The notes below the pieces were generated by a model. It was not told where the DNA came from. It saw nothing but the letters and a program-made list of their open reading frames with translations, and searched no databases. The position numbers were made by a program, and so were the translations under genes. Shown in pieces: positions 26,728 through 35,702 of a stretch of DNA of 49,900 nucleotides; the first letter of the stretch is position 1; the number at the start of each line of letters is the position of its first letter. This DNA comes from Candidatus Poseidoniaceae archaeon (GTDB taxonomy: Archaea > Thermoplasmatota > Poseidoniia > Poseidoniales > Poseidoniaceae): NCBI GenBank assembly GCA_949373265.1, contig CASICT010000013.1, positions 1-49,900 on the forward strand, written 5' to 3'.

Positions 26728-27360
26728 TTATATCCAGTCAGAAGGATCAAACCCTTCGCCAAAGGACATGGAGTCGTCCGTATGTATCTCTTCTCGTTGG
26801 GATGATTCAGAAGGCCCTGGTTGTGATTTAGATTCTTTTCGATTTCGCCAATCATCTACAGGGCCAGGCTTACCCGAACCTATTCCAAAGGCGAACTTTA
26901 TTTCGTGGATAATCCCGAGTTTCGCAAGCCAAAGCCGGCGAAGATTCTGCATCATCTCATTCTTTGTTAATCCGTCAAACCAAACTGGCTCGCTGACATT
27001 GAAAGCTTGAAGTGGGCCTGGGCGCTTATTTCCAGAATGGCCGAGGTGAATCCCCCAGTCTACTCCTGACGATATTAGTTGCATTCTGCATTCGTGAATC
27101 CATGATTTCCACTCTTCATCGTCTGATTTCATTAAGTCGGACATTGTTTTTTGTTGTCCTGCATCGACTCTTGTCATTGAAGATATAGCCAAGAGGTCTC
27201 TATCCTTCGGAATAATAATTGCAAACATGTGCCCATTTTTACCTTGAGGGTATTTTACCAGCAGATGAAGATGGGCTCGCTTGTCTTCTTGTTCGCGGAT
27301 TTCTATTCTTTCGCTGGCGAGCCATGAACGCACCAGCCCCTCTACATCTGCGGGCGACAT
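26728..27360 (-). CDS. DUF2299-like protein
   Basis: 210 residues. The first 140 resemble the archaeal DUF2299 family: VRSWLASERIEIREQEDKRA at the N-terminus, a set of beta strands, and a late W-F-D-G-L-T-K-N-E-M-M-Q-N-L segment. This match is from memory of the family pattern and should be confirmed by profile search. The last 60 residues are hydrophilic and Pro/Ser-rich and do not belong to the domain. The family has no known function. It is 34 nt downstream of the acyltransferase gene on the same strand. Confidence 0.6.
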   Translation of the reverse strand: MSPADVEGLVRSWLASERIEIREQEDKRAHLHLLVKYPQGKNGHMFAIIIPKDRDLLAISSMTRVDAGQQKTMSDLMKSDDEEWKSWIHECRMQLISSGVDWGIHLGHSGNKRPGPLQAFNVSEPVWFDGLTKNEMMQNLRRLWLAKLGIIHEIKFAFGIGSGKPGPVDDWRNRKESKSQPGPSESSQREEIHTDDSMSFGEGFDPSDWI

Positions 27361-27394
27361 ATTGCAGCCGAGACACCCAACTAACTTGAACCGT

Positions 27395-28945
27395 TCAGTT
27401 TAGTAAGTCACGTAGTTTTACCAAATCTTCGCTAACTTTGGAATTATATTTTCTGCGTCTAAGCCATCTCCCTAAATCAGAAACCGGGTCCCAGCCTTTT
27501 GAAAATGCAACCGCTGATAGCCAAAATGTAAAGATTAGGCCTAGCCATAACAAAATCACAGAAAGAGTCTGTAACCAAATTGCTTCACCGATGAATGTCA
27601 TCCAATCAAAATCAAATTGAGAATTTAATTCTGAACTAAAGACGGCGGATAATATTGTAAGAATTGTTGCTAGAGTTGGCCACCACAAAAGTGAACCAAA
27701 CATGCCGAATAAAAAGTGATAGGAAGTCCTAGCATCAAGACCTTCGTCGGTCTTATCTCCAAGCAACCTACCCCCTGCTATTTGTGGCCCCATTCCAACT
27801 ATTATTGTTGGAAGAAGGGCTAGCATTGGAATTAATTTTACTAAATTTCCAAAGGTTCCCGTGGCCGATGCCCCTCTCAGGCCATCGCTGTTTGGATTAA
27901 TATCACGCCCATCTAATTTCATTTCGTTTAGTGCGTCTCCAATCCTAGTGGCAACATCTTTTACTTCTTGGGGTGCTGGTTTAGACTTTAATTTTCTAAC
28001 AGCAAGAACCTCTTCTCTCCAAGTCAATACAGGTAGCTTATCTATTCGGTTTTGAACGTGAGCGATAACTCCGTCGCGGAAAACTTCGCTGTATGTATCA
28101 CGATTTGGAGTTAAAGGAGATAGAACCTTTTCCAGTTTATCCCGGAGAGGAATTACAATTTCTGATGGTGGCTCCATCCATTCGCCATTAGCTAGTGCTT
28201 GGACCAAATCATCTGGCAACTCTTCTCTTGGAAGTTCGATAGGGTCGCCATATTCAACCCAGCAATCCGTTCTGAAAAGGTGTCTTGTTCTGAAATGAAG
28301 CCCTGTTGGTATCAAAACCGGTGTGGGTGCGTCCGTAGCCTTAGCGTGGGCTGCTGCTGCTAACACTGTTCTAAACGGGCCTGTTTTGATTCGAATAAGG
28401 TGGCTTTCAGAATGGCTGGTTCCTTCAGGGAATAAGGCACAACCAAAACCATGCGAAATCCCTGTTGCTAAGTTTAGTAGCGAACGCCCATTCAGAGAAA
28501 CCGCTTCTTCCTCAGAGCAGCCTCCGCGCAATAATTCCGCCTTTCTCACCACCGGTTGGACTGCGAACTTACGAGCCCAGAACCCTAGAATTGGTCGTGT
28601 GACCAAGTCGTGCCTACCGCCAACAACAAACATCTTTGGATGGGACAGGAATATCGAAATCGGATCTAATAATCCGTTTGTGTGCCATGCGGAGCACATG
28701 CTTCCTCTGTCCAGAGGTATTTTTTCAACCCCTGATACCTCATATGTGCGGAATACATTTTTTTGTGTTCTCCTCAAACAAAAATAACCCAATTCCATAA
28801 AAAAAGGTGACCCGGGGTAGTTTTTGTCGAATTTTGGCAACGGCGTATTCACTAACTTTTCATAATCCATTTTAGTTGCTGATGATGATAAAACAGGTAA
28901 TAATTCTCCATTATGGTCTCTTGCGCCATCTTCTCCGCCTTTCAT
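27395..28945 (-). CDS. PlsC-type glycerolipid acyltransferase-like protein with C-terminal membrane region
   Basis: 516 residues. The acyltransferase H-x4-D motif is in SAWHTNGLLDPISI, and the second motif in FPEGTSHSESH (F-P-E-G-T-S). A long C-terminal part (about 330-516) has two TM pairs and an amphipathic end. PlsC family enzymes move an acyl chain to a phospholipid hydroxyl. Archaeal membranes use ether lipids, so the substrate here is unclear, though marine group archaea often carry such genes. It overlaps the HIT gene upstream by 4 nt (ATGA), suggesting translational coupling. Confidence 0.8.
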   Translation of the reverse strand: MKGGEDGARDHNGELLPVLSSSATKMDYEKLVNTPLPKFDKNYPGSPFFMELGYFCLRRTQKNVFRTYEVSGVEKIPLDRGSMCSAWHTNGLLDPISIFLSHPKMFVVGGRHDLVTRPILGFWARKFAVQPVVRKAELLRGGCSEEEAVSLNGRSLLNLATGISHGFGCALFPEGTSHSESHLIRIKTGPFRTVLAAAAHAKATDAPTPVLIPTGLHFRTRHLFRTDCWVEYGDPIELPREELPDDLVQALANGEWMEPPSEIVIPLRDKLEKVLSPLTPNRDTYSEVFRDGVIAHVQNRIDKLPVLTWREEVLAVRKLKSKPAPQEVKDVATRIGDALNEMKLDGRDINPNSDGLRGASATGTFGNLVKLIPMLALLPTIIVGMGPQIAGGRLLGDKTDEGLDARTSYHFLFGMFGSLLWWPTLATILTILSAVFSSELNSQFDFDWMTFIGEAIWLQTLSVILLWLGLIFTFWLSAVAFSKGWDPVSDLGRWLRRRKYNSKVSEDLVKLRDLLN

Positions 28946-29379
28946 TTTAACGCCCCCGTTATGTTATCGCACAGAACTGCTAATGCCGAAAAATCAGGAG
29001 GGTTTGCAGGATTTGCATTTGGAAACATTGCGGGAAGTGCCTTGCCTCCATCCCCCTCTATTCTCGGAATTACATGTATGTGTAAATGTGGAACCTCTTG
29101 ACCTGCCATTGGCCCATCATGAACTACAATCGTGAAATCATTTGTTTCAAAATATATTGAAAGGAGGGATTGTACTTCCTTAACTCCATCAAATAAATCC
29201 GCTAATTCGGATTTAGAAAGTCCGGCTATTCTCTGAACCGGTTTTACTGGCACAACCAAGGTGTGTCCTTCAGAACGAGGATAGACATCTAAGAAGGCGC
29301 CCCAGTTTTCCCCCCTTGCTACAAAATTACCCGGGATAACTCCGGATAGAATTTTTTGGAACAGGGTTGACTCTGCCAT
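28942..29379 (-). CDS. HIT family nucleotide-binding protein
   Basis: 145 residues, normal HIT length. The histidine triad is HLHIHVIPR, the nucleotide-hydrolysing motif H-x-H-x-H, preceded by the Q-E-V-P loop. The N-terminus FQKILSGVIPGN and the G-H-T-L-V-V-P-V segment are family hallmarks. HIT enzymes hydrolyse nucleoside phosphoramidates or adenylylated metabolites. It precedes the acyltransferase gene with an ATGA overlap. Confidence 0.93.
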   Translation of the reverse strand: MAESTLFQKILSGVIPGNFVARGENWGAFLDVYPRSEGHTLVVPVKPVQRIAGLSKSELADLFDGVKEVQSLLSIYFETNDFTIVVHDGPMAGQEVPHLHIHVIPRIEGDGGKALPAMFPNANPANPPDFSALAVLCDNITGALK

Positions 29380-29427
29380 GGTTATTGCAAGAGTAGCCCC
29401 CTCAAAGTATTGAGGGAGGATTTAGAC

Positions 29428-31056
29428 TTAGGCCTCGGGGGAAAGGACCCATGTTCCTGAGCCCCCTTTACGAATTGCAAGAGTCGATGTTATTCCGTTT
29501 TTGTCGACCAATGTGTGGTGGATTTGTTCTGAGTCTGTCTCTGTGTAGTCGGTTCGCTGATGCGTGCCTCTGCTCTCTGTTCGGGAAATTGCACATTGTA
29601 TAGTGGATTTGGAAAGCCTGATTGCTGCTTTCAGCCTTAGGGATTCCAGTAAATTGGTATTGAATAACAGTGTGTTATCATCAATATGAATCTTATCTGC
29701 TGCACTCTCAAGAGTTTCTAATTCCCTAACTGCTGATTGCAGTCCTGCCTCGTTTCGTGAAGAGCCGGCTTTTGAATTCATTATCTCTGAAAGTTTTGAG
29801 AAGATTGCTCCTGTTCTCTGAACTGGACCTTCCTCTACCCCTGCCATTTCGAAATCTAGGTCGGCTTCAGCCGAACCGAGTTGTACTTCGAGTGCTGAAC
29901 GTCCAGTGAATGATACCTTAGCAGCATGCTGCGCTGCGTGTTCTCCAGCAGCTGAGCCTCCGGCCAAAGCATCGAGTAATCTGTTTCCTGCAACCATTCC
30001 TGCGCCATGAACTCCTGAACACGCTGCATCTCCTGCTGCATAAAGTCCAGTAAACCAACGTGACCACTTTCCAGAAATTGCTCTGCCAAATTCATCGGTA
30101 GTAATTCCACCTAATGTGGTTGATACCTGGGTGCTGAGAGGAATTGTCTGCTTGGACATATTTATTCCAAGCCTTGTCGATAACAGTTCTGAGGTTTGAG
30201 ACCACCAAAGGCTGGCTTCTCCCAAATTTCTAGCATCCAATACAGTGCCTTCTTGACCGATAGCATTTGCAAGAGTTGTTGTATCTGCGAATTCTTCGAC
30301 TTCTAGAGGGTCGCCATTAGGGTGGTGCAATGTTGCACCATCTGCAAGCATTCCGATTGGTAAAACTACATTTGTCCCGCTTACGGCTAAGGGTGCCCAT
30401 GCTACGAACTCCAGATCTCTTACCGCAAGGCCTGTTCGCATTGCTAGATCCAATCCAAGTCCAACCGAGGCCCCATTCCAAGCACCTTCGTAGCCTCCAT
30501 CGGCGATAATAACACACTTGGCTTGGAGTGCATTGATTTGGCCTGTGGTCATATCAAGAGAAATTAGTCCGTGAACTGCTTGGTTGGTGTGGGCCAGTTG
30601 TAAGGGTACTTGGTCTCCTCGCCTAGCGACACCGTGCTTCATACACTGCTCTTCTAGTACTTGCTGAGTTTCACGAATCATAGCATCTCCAGCGCCAGCC
30701 AAACGAGGAAGGCTGTGACCTGCTGCTCGACTAACAAACGGGACTCCATCGGAATCTCTTCGGAAAATTACTCCCCATCTTTCTAGAAGATCTACTTGCC
30801 GGGTGGCTTGTGAAACACGACTTGTGACTATATCTTGGTCGCAAAGAAACTCTCCAGTACGAATTGTATCGTCTCTGTGAGATTTTGTTGTGTTCTCCTT
30901 CAGCGGCGCTGCGATACCATCGCTTGCTGTCGAGCATCCCGACCCAAGACTGTCTGCTGACATCATCAAAGTGGTTGCTCCGGCTTTAGCAGAACTGGCT
31001 GCTGCACGGAGTGCTGCTGGTCCGTCTCCGATTACTATGATGTCCCATGCTTCCAA
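29428..31056 (-). CDS. SdhA/NadB-like flavoprotein with altered active site
   Basis: 542 residues starting at TTG 31056, supported by a GGAGGT Shine-Dalgarno 7 nt upstream. FAD-binding is shown by DIIVIGDGPAALRAAASSAKAG at the N-terminus, GVHGAGMVAGNRLLDAL and a C-terminal SRGTHQRTDYTETD block like that of SdhA. Nevertheless, the QFHPT His is AWAPL here, the EAxRGEG Arg is LADG, the PTxHY His is IPLSTQVST, and the HGANRL Arg is HGAGMV. It also lacks the FAD-linking His. No sdhB or sdhC neighbour is present. It is a member of the fumarate reductase flavoprotein superfamily, probably with a different substrate. Confidence 0.82.
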   Translation of the reverse strand: MEAWDIIVIGDGPAALRAAASSAKAGATTLMMSADSLGSGCSTASDGIAAPLKENTTKSHRDDTIRTGEFLCDQDIVTSRVSQATRQVDLLERWGVIFRRDSDGVPFVSRAAGHSLPRLAGAGDAMIRETQQVLEEQCMKHGVARRGDQVPLQLAHTNQAVHGLISLDMTTGQINALQAKCVIIADGGYEGAWNGASVGLGLDLAMRTGLAVRDLEFVAWAPLAVSGTNVVLPIGMLADGATLHHPNGDPLEVEEFADTTTLANAIGQEGTVLDARNLGEASLWWSQTSELLSTRLGINMSKQTIPLSTQVSTTLGGITTDEFGRAISGKWSRWFTGLYAAGDAACSGVHGAGMVAGNRLLDALAGGSAAGEHAAQHAAKVSFTGRSALEVQLGSAEADLDFEMAGVEEGPVQRTGAIFSKLSEIMNSKAGSSRNEAGLQSAVRELETLESAADKIHIDDNTLLFNTNLLESLRLKAAIRLSKSTIQCAISRTESRGTHQRTDYTETDSEQIHHTLVDKNGITSTLAIRKGGSGTWVLSPEA

Positions 31057-31118
31057 GTGCGTGACCTCCAGTAAAGTAAGCGAGGAGAGTGCAAGCCATA
31101 AGGAACGCGCTTAAAATA

Positions 31119-32669
31119 TCACGAGGCTTGTGAAGTAATATCGAATATTGGTAATGCCGACTCTCCCTTTAATCGGGCTTTCAGCATTCGCTTTAGTCGC
31201 TGCTGAGACAGGTTGCTTTCTCCAGCTATTACTTCGGTTCTAATAATTCTAGAACCCAATATTGTATCGTCATCGTCTCGTAAAATGACCTGTACATTCC
31301 GTTTACCTTTTATCCCCGACTTCCAAGCCACTCCTATCCACAAAATTACGCCCTTTTCAAGATATTTTGGCATCCAATCTAATGCATCCTCGATAAGAGG
31401 GTCCGTGATTTTGACAGCCCCGTTTGGGCCAGGGCATGAACTTAATTCAAATCGGTGGACCTGGCTTTCCGGCATTCCCCCTGGTGCTATCACTTCGACA
31501 CGCAGGTGTCTATCGCTAGCGGTTTGGTTGTTTAGGGCGATAAACAGGTGTCCTGTGCCATTATCGCAACTCGATGCAAGGGCTAAATCCATTCTCCAAT
31601 CATCCTTAGTGATTATCGCAGAGCCGGAAAGTAAGTCGTTTTGAAGCCGGTCCAATAAATCAAAAACTTCGCCCTGCCAGGCCCTAGCGTGTTCTATTAA
31701 TCTCTGAAGCCTGATCCAGTTGAATTGGGTATCTTCATCGAGCAATAGGTCTTTTATTGCCAGAGGCCTGATGAATTCTTTCAATTCATTCAAGGTTTCT
31801 TCGTCACTGAGATTGCCACGGCTATTCAGGTGCAATAAGTACAAGATTCGTTCTCTGGCTTGTCTTTGGTCGACTCCTGGAAGTATTGAAAGAGAGAGTT
31901 TGTCTTCCCACATAGTCCACAATAATGAGTGGTCGGGGTCTAAATGTGCATAAACTAGGTCTCCCAAAATCGTGTCTAATTGCATTGGGTGGTGGGTAGG
32001 AGAATGTAGTATCAAATAAGGCAACTCGTCACCTAACTTCCTGATATCGTCTATAGTGAATATAGCATGGAAAGACAAGGCAAGGCTGGTTGTTAGTGTG
32101 ATTAACAGAACAAGATTGTAAGCTAGGCCATCGGACTCTAAGCCTGCTGCTAAAATCAAAAGGAAAAGTGAAACTCCCGCTAGTATCGATGCGGTTGCGT
32201 TATGTATTCTTATATCGTTCAAACCCGCTTTTATTCTATCCATTCCAGGTTCAGCCATCATATCTCGCTTAACGCCTTTAACAATAGCTTCTTCTTTCCA
32301 AAGAGATGAGCGTAAAACCAACGCTGTCATCGCCCTTTCAGCAGCAATAAGTGCTGGAGCGATGGAGATGATTAGCATGGGAATCCATAGTAGCACCATC
32401 GAGGTCGGCCTGGTTAGTGGATGGTTGGGGGCGACGACTCCTGAAAGGGCGGTTATCGCCATCAAAAGCCCTGCAATTCTTCGCGTCAAAAGGACAATTG
32501 GGTTACAAGCGAGTTTACCGTATTTCACCCGTTGGGCTTCGGCTGATTCATAATCCAACAAAGAATTTGATATCGAATCCTCGCTTCGATCGAAATCCTT
32601 ACTGTAAGGATTTGGCAAGCCAGCCCCGGTTCCGGGGATGACTCTCTTCGCCGATGAGTCTGCACTCAT
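31119..32669 (-). CDS. Multi-domain membrane protein, unknown function
   Basis: About 516 residues from ATG 32669 (an ATG at 32681 adds four residues). Two hydrophobic pairs near residues 65-112 and 160-205 make four TM segments with charged loops between. The C-terminal 300 residues are soluble, with acidic helices in the first half and a likely beta domain (RMDLALASSCDNGTGHLFIAL...GAVKITDPLIEDALDWM) in the second. No enzyme motif is recognised. A spacer of about 60 nt separates it from the flavoprotein downstream, on the same strand, so a common transcript is possible. Confidence 0.6.
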   Translation of the reverse strand: MSADSSAKRVIPGTGAGLPNPYSKDFDRSEDSISNSLLDYESAEAQRVKYGKLACNPIVLLTRRIAGLLMAITALSGVVAPNHPLTRPTSMVLLWIPMLIISIAPALIAAERAMTALVLRSSLWKEEAIVKGVKRDMMAEPGMDRIKAGLNDIRIHNATASILAGVSLFLLILAAGLESDGLAYNLVLLITLTTSLALSFHAIFTIDDIRKLGDELPYLILHSPTHHPMQLDTILGDLVYAHLDPDHSLLWTMWEDKLSLSILPGVDQRQARERILYLLHLNSRGNLSDEETLNELKEFIRPLAIKDLLLDEDTQFNWIRLQRLIEHARAWQGEVFDLLDRLQNDLLSGSAIITKDDWRMDLALASSCDNGTGHLFIALNNQTASDRHLRVEVIAPGGMPESQVHRFELSSCPGPNGAVKITDPLIEDALDWMPKYLEKGVILWIGVAWKSGIKGKRNVQVILRDDDDTILGSRIIRTEVIAGESNLSQQRLKRMLKARLKGESALPIFDITSQAS

Positions 32670-32758
32670 GGAACACTCCATATGTTGCGAAGGTATGTCA
32701 CTTTGGGTCGGTTTTTACTAGCGATAGGTTGTTGAAAGGGGGGCCTCACCGGGTGTTT

Positions 32759-32832
32759 GGACACGTGGCCCAGCTGGATAAGGCGGCGGCCTCCTAAGCC
32801 GCAGATCGCGGGTTCAAATCCTGCCGTGTCCG
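32759..32832 (+). tRNA. tRNA-Arg (anticodon CCT)
   Basis: The 74-nt sequence folds as a cloverleaf: acceptor GGACACG with CGTGTCC, an anticodon stem GCGGC/GCCGC around the loop CTCCTAA (anticodon CCT at 32793-32795, reading AGG), a T stem GCGGG/CCTGC with loop TTCAAAT, and a discriminator G. No CCA is encoded. No intron is seen. A T-run with TTTTTACTA about 40 bp upstream may be its TATA element. Confidence 0.93.
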
Positions 32833-32846
32833 CTTGTTGATTCGAA

Positions 32847-33983
32847 CTAAATTGTTTGAGATACTGATATCTCTTTGACCCTGTGCAGGAATTCTTCTAA
32901 TTGTACCCTGCCGTGCATTGAAGTCTGTAATTTCACGTCGCAGTCGGCTAATGCGTTTAGTAAGTCGCAGAGCATAGATTCATCGAGTAAAAGCCGTCCG
33001 GTTGTTAGTAATCGGTGGATATGATGTACAACATCATCGGCCTCTAATGCATGTTCATTCATCACCTGATCAAGAACTCCTAATGCTCCTTTCAGAACCC
33101 TCTTATTCCTACCCGCTTGCTTTTCCCAGCGCCAATCGTGAACTCTTCCTCTAATCGCCTCTTCCAAGACTTGCTGTATACCGACTAATGTCGTCGCTGT
33201 AACCACTTTTTGCAGATTTTTCCTGTCGTGAAGATTGTTTCTTCGAGCCAGAAGTTCGAGGAGGAATACTGCTCGCCGAAGATTTCCGTTTGCAACATGT
33301 GCAATATCTCCCAAAATCCCTCTTATTGGAGTTAAATCTTCCTTTTCAACGATTTGTTCAAGGCGTTTAGTGATTATTTCCTTGGTTGTTGTTGGAATCC
33401 TTACTTGTTTCGAACGTGAGCGTAAAGCATCGATTAAGCGAGAGGGTGAACGTGCTGTGAAAATAAACCTTGACGTTGAAGATGTGGATTCCATCATTCG
33501 CCTGAGATATGGTTGTCGCGTTGGACCAAGGTGGTCCGCATCTTCGATGATAATTAGGCGCGACACTTTGCTTGAAGAGGCCCCGTCGACTTCGAAATTT
33601 TCAATTCCTGCGGGTGGAGTGTCTCCAGCTACGGCTTTGGTGATATTCGAATCGAAGGAGTCTAGTGAAGAGCGCCCGGCTAAAGTATCCCTAGAGGATG
33701 ACCCTTCGGGGCGTAAAAATTCTTCAAAGGTCTTCATCGCCCCAGCACTGCGTGCCAGATCTCTTGCTTGGAGAACGTGCGTGGTTGAATGCCAAGAAGG
33801 CCCGAGTATCTGGCGGGCGATCAAACGCCATGCTGCCGTCTTTCCTACACCGGCGGGTCCTGCCAAAATCAGATGCGGTGGATTTGCTTGTAGTGCTACT
33901 TTTCGTAGATTGGTTTGAATCGTTTCGTTCATCGCCAATTCATCGAATCGACGAGGGGAGTGAGACTCAAGCCACGATGCCAT
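32847..33983 (-). CDS. RFC small-subunit-like AAA+ ATPase, divergent
   Basis: 378 residues. Walker A is GPAGVGKTAAW. The Walker B motif is RLIIIEDADHL, with Glu-Asp-Ala-Asp instead of the usual D-E-A-D. The SRC region reads LRSRSKQVRI, lacking the Cys. The N-terminal RFC box is SWLESHSPRRFDEL. The C-terminal lid and collar domain follow as in RfcS. About 60 residues are inserted between the Walker A region and Walker B (about 80-140), mostly Ser/Gly-rich, which makes it longer than standard RfcS (about 325). It may be a specialised clamp-loader subunit. It follows rpoP on the same strand. Confidence 0.85.
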   Translation of the reverse strand: MASWLESHSPRRFDELAMNETIQTNLRKVALQANPPHLILAGPAGVGKTAAWRLIARQILGPSWHSTTHVLQARDLARSAGAMKTFEEFLRPEGSSSRDTLAGRSSLDSFDSNITKAVAGDTPPAGIENFEVDGASSSKVSRLIIIEDADHLGPTRQPYLRRMMESTSSTSRFIFTARSPSRLIDALRSRSKQVRIPTTTKEIITKRLEQIVEKEDLTPIRGILGDIAHVANGNLRRAVFLLELLARRNNLHDRKNLQKVVTATTLVGIQQVLEEAIRGRVHDWRWEKQAGRNKRVLKGALGVLDQVMNEHALEADDVVHHIHRLLTTGRLLLDESMLCDLLNALADCDVKLQTSMHGRVQLEEFLHRVKEISVSQTI

Positions 33984-34039
33984 TGGTAGTGATTGGTTGG
34001 AGTGGGTCTTTCAACCCCTCGGTTTGCTTCAGTGAAGAA

Positions 34040-34207
34040 TCACTCTGCGTCCAGGATTTTATGCCCGGTTCTTCGTAATTTAAGGAAAATACGAGTTCCA
34101 CAGACCTTGCAGGTCATGGCTGGTTGCCACTTACCTTCTCGGTCACGGGTGAAACTTTGGATGGTGCCGCAATTAGCGCACTTGTAGTCAACAGTGAGGT
34201 CAGCCAT
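34040..34207 (-). CDS. rpoP: RNA polymerase subunit P (Rpb12-like)
   Basis: 55 residues from ATG 34207 (an in-frame ATG at 34222 is also possible). A zinc ribbon with C-x2-C...C-x2-C (YKCANCGT and TCKVCGTRIFLK) ends in the RpoP tail R-x-x-x-x-x-K. The length and ending fit RpoP, the small zinc-binding subunit of archaeal RNA polymerase, although the region between the zinc knuckles is longer than in most. The gene is divergent from the GMP synthase glutaminase and co-directional with the RFC-like gene. Confidence 0.82.
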   Translation of the reverse strand: MADLTVDYKCANCGTIQSFTRDREGKWQPAMTCKVCGTRIFLKLRRTGHKILDAE

Positions 34208-34302
34208 GTTGTTCACTCTCATCTGCGCGACCAGCCTCCCCTCTTTGAAGGTGTCCTTTCTGACAAGGAATGTTCATGGGTGGCGCGCGGCGTGCTAATG
34301 GC

Positions 34303-34895
34303 ATGGCAGAGGACAAATTGGTTATCGATGTAGTCGACAATGGCGGCCAATGGACTCACCGTGAATGGCGCATGCTGCGATACCTTGGTGTCGATACTCA
34401 GATCATTGAGAATAATACACCTGTAGATGAACTTCGTAAATTGGATGGACTTATTCTGTCAGGGGGTGCCGCTCGCATTGGACTGTCCGGTGAATTAGGA
34501 AATTGTGCCGCGTTTTTAGACTTGAAAATTCCCATTTTGGGAATTTGTGCTGGCCACCAGTTTATGGCACGACATTACGGAGGCGATGCTAGAGAATCGC
34601 CCGAGCCGGAATTCGGTGCAATGAGTATTGATTTAGTTGCGGGCGGAGGGGCTATTTTCGCACAAACAGGTCAAAAACAGACCGTTTGGGAAAGCCATAA
34701 TGATGAAGTTCATGAGTTACCAGGGGGATTCTTCATCACCGCATCTAGTGACTCGTGCAAGATACAAGGCATGGAAAATGAGAAGTCGGCGACCGATTCG
34801 GTTTGCAGTTCCATCCCGAAGTTAACGATTCTGAATTCGGAAAAGAGATGTTTTCAAACTTCGTTGAAGTATGCCGAAAAGCGAAAGGCGATTGA
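34303..34895 (+). CDS. guaAA: GMP synthase, glutamine amidotransferase subunit (single frameshift)
   Basis: About 197 residues. The ATG at 34303 is chosen since the protein then begins MAEDKLVIDVVDNGGQW, like the archaeal subunit; ATG 34270 and 34276 are also in frame. The class I glutaminase nucleophile Cys is in LGICAGHQ, and after the frame change the His and Glu of the triad are in GLQFHPEVND. One base is missing around 34783-34800; after that the reading continues RFGLQFHPEVNDSEFGKEMF and stops at a TGA, 34893-34895. It provides ammonia for GMP synthesis from XMP. The synthetase subunit is not here. Confidence 0.9.
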
Positions 34896-34924
34896 TGCAA
34901 AGTTACCCTGAGCCGGCTACCTAA

Positions 34925-35654
34925 ATGGTGATTAGTTTGCGCGAAATGCCACATTACCCAGTCACCTCCTTTCATCGGATTTGCAGACCCAGTTTAGCTC
35001 GCTCTCTCCACCTTACAGCAGCCGCCGTCTGCCTTTGGTTTGGGAGTGATAACTGCTGTACGAATTCAAAGGCGACCTCCTTAGCTGCAAGAATGAGCCT
35101 GGGTGTCTTTGTATTTGGAGCGGTATTCATGTTCTCGATGAGTGGTGTCTACCACTTGTTGGACCAAGGTGGGACCCCTAGGTATGTGATGCAGCACCTA
35201 GACCATGCCGCGATTTGGATAATGATCGCAGGGACATTCACACCCATACACGTCATCTTGTTTACTGGATGGAGGCGCTGGGGTGTACTGGCGATTGTGT
35301 GGACTGCCGCAATTACCGGTCTTGTTTTGAAGACCGTTTTCTTCGATGAATTTCCAGAATGGCTCGGGCTAATTTTCTACCTCGCGCTAGGATGGGTGGG
35401 TGTGTTTTCAGGAACTATGCTTGCCAAGCAAACAGGGTGGCAAGGGGTGCGCCTCCTGGGGTATGGCGGGAATCGCATACAGTTTAGGGGCGGTTTTCGA
35501 ATTCTTCCGACCACCTTTTTTCATCCAAGGGGTCATCGGGCCTCATGAAATATTTCATATCGCCATAATTTTTGGAGCCTATTACCATTGGACATTTATC
35601 GTTCAACATGCCGATGTGAAATTAAATGCATTACGATTGAATGAAAGTGAATAG
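34925..35654 (+). CDS. Hemolysin III / PAQR-type membrane protein (single frameshift)
   Basis: About 243 residues in two frames. Seven TM helices are expected and most are visible. The zinc-binding histidines of the family are in SGVYHLLDQ and, in the second frame, HEIFHIAIIFGAYYHW; LDHAAIWIMIAGTFTPI is also typical. The frame shifts by one base around 35455-35465 (CCTCCTGGGGTATGG). The original function in the bacterial relatives is unclear; PAQR proteins are membrane hydrolases or receptors. It follows the GMP synthase subunit by 29 nt on the same strand. Confidence 0.85.
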
Positions 35655-35702
35655 GACGAGGCCCCGGACGTCATATATACCGAAAGTTTCCAAGTAGAAA
35701 CA

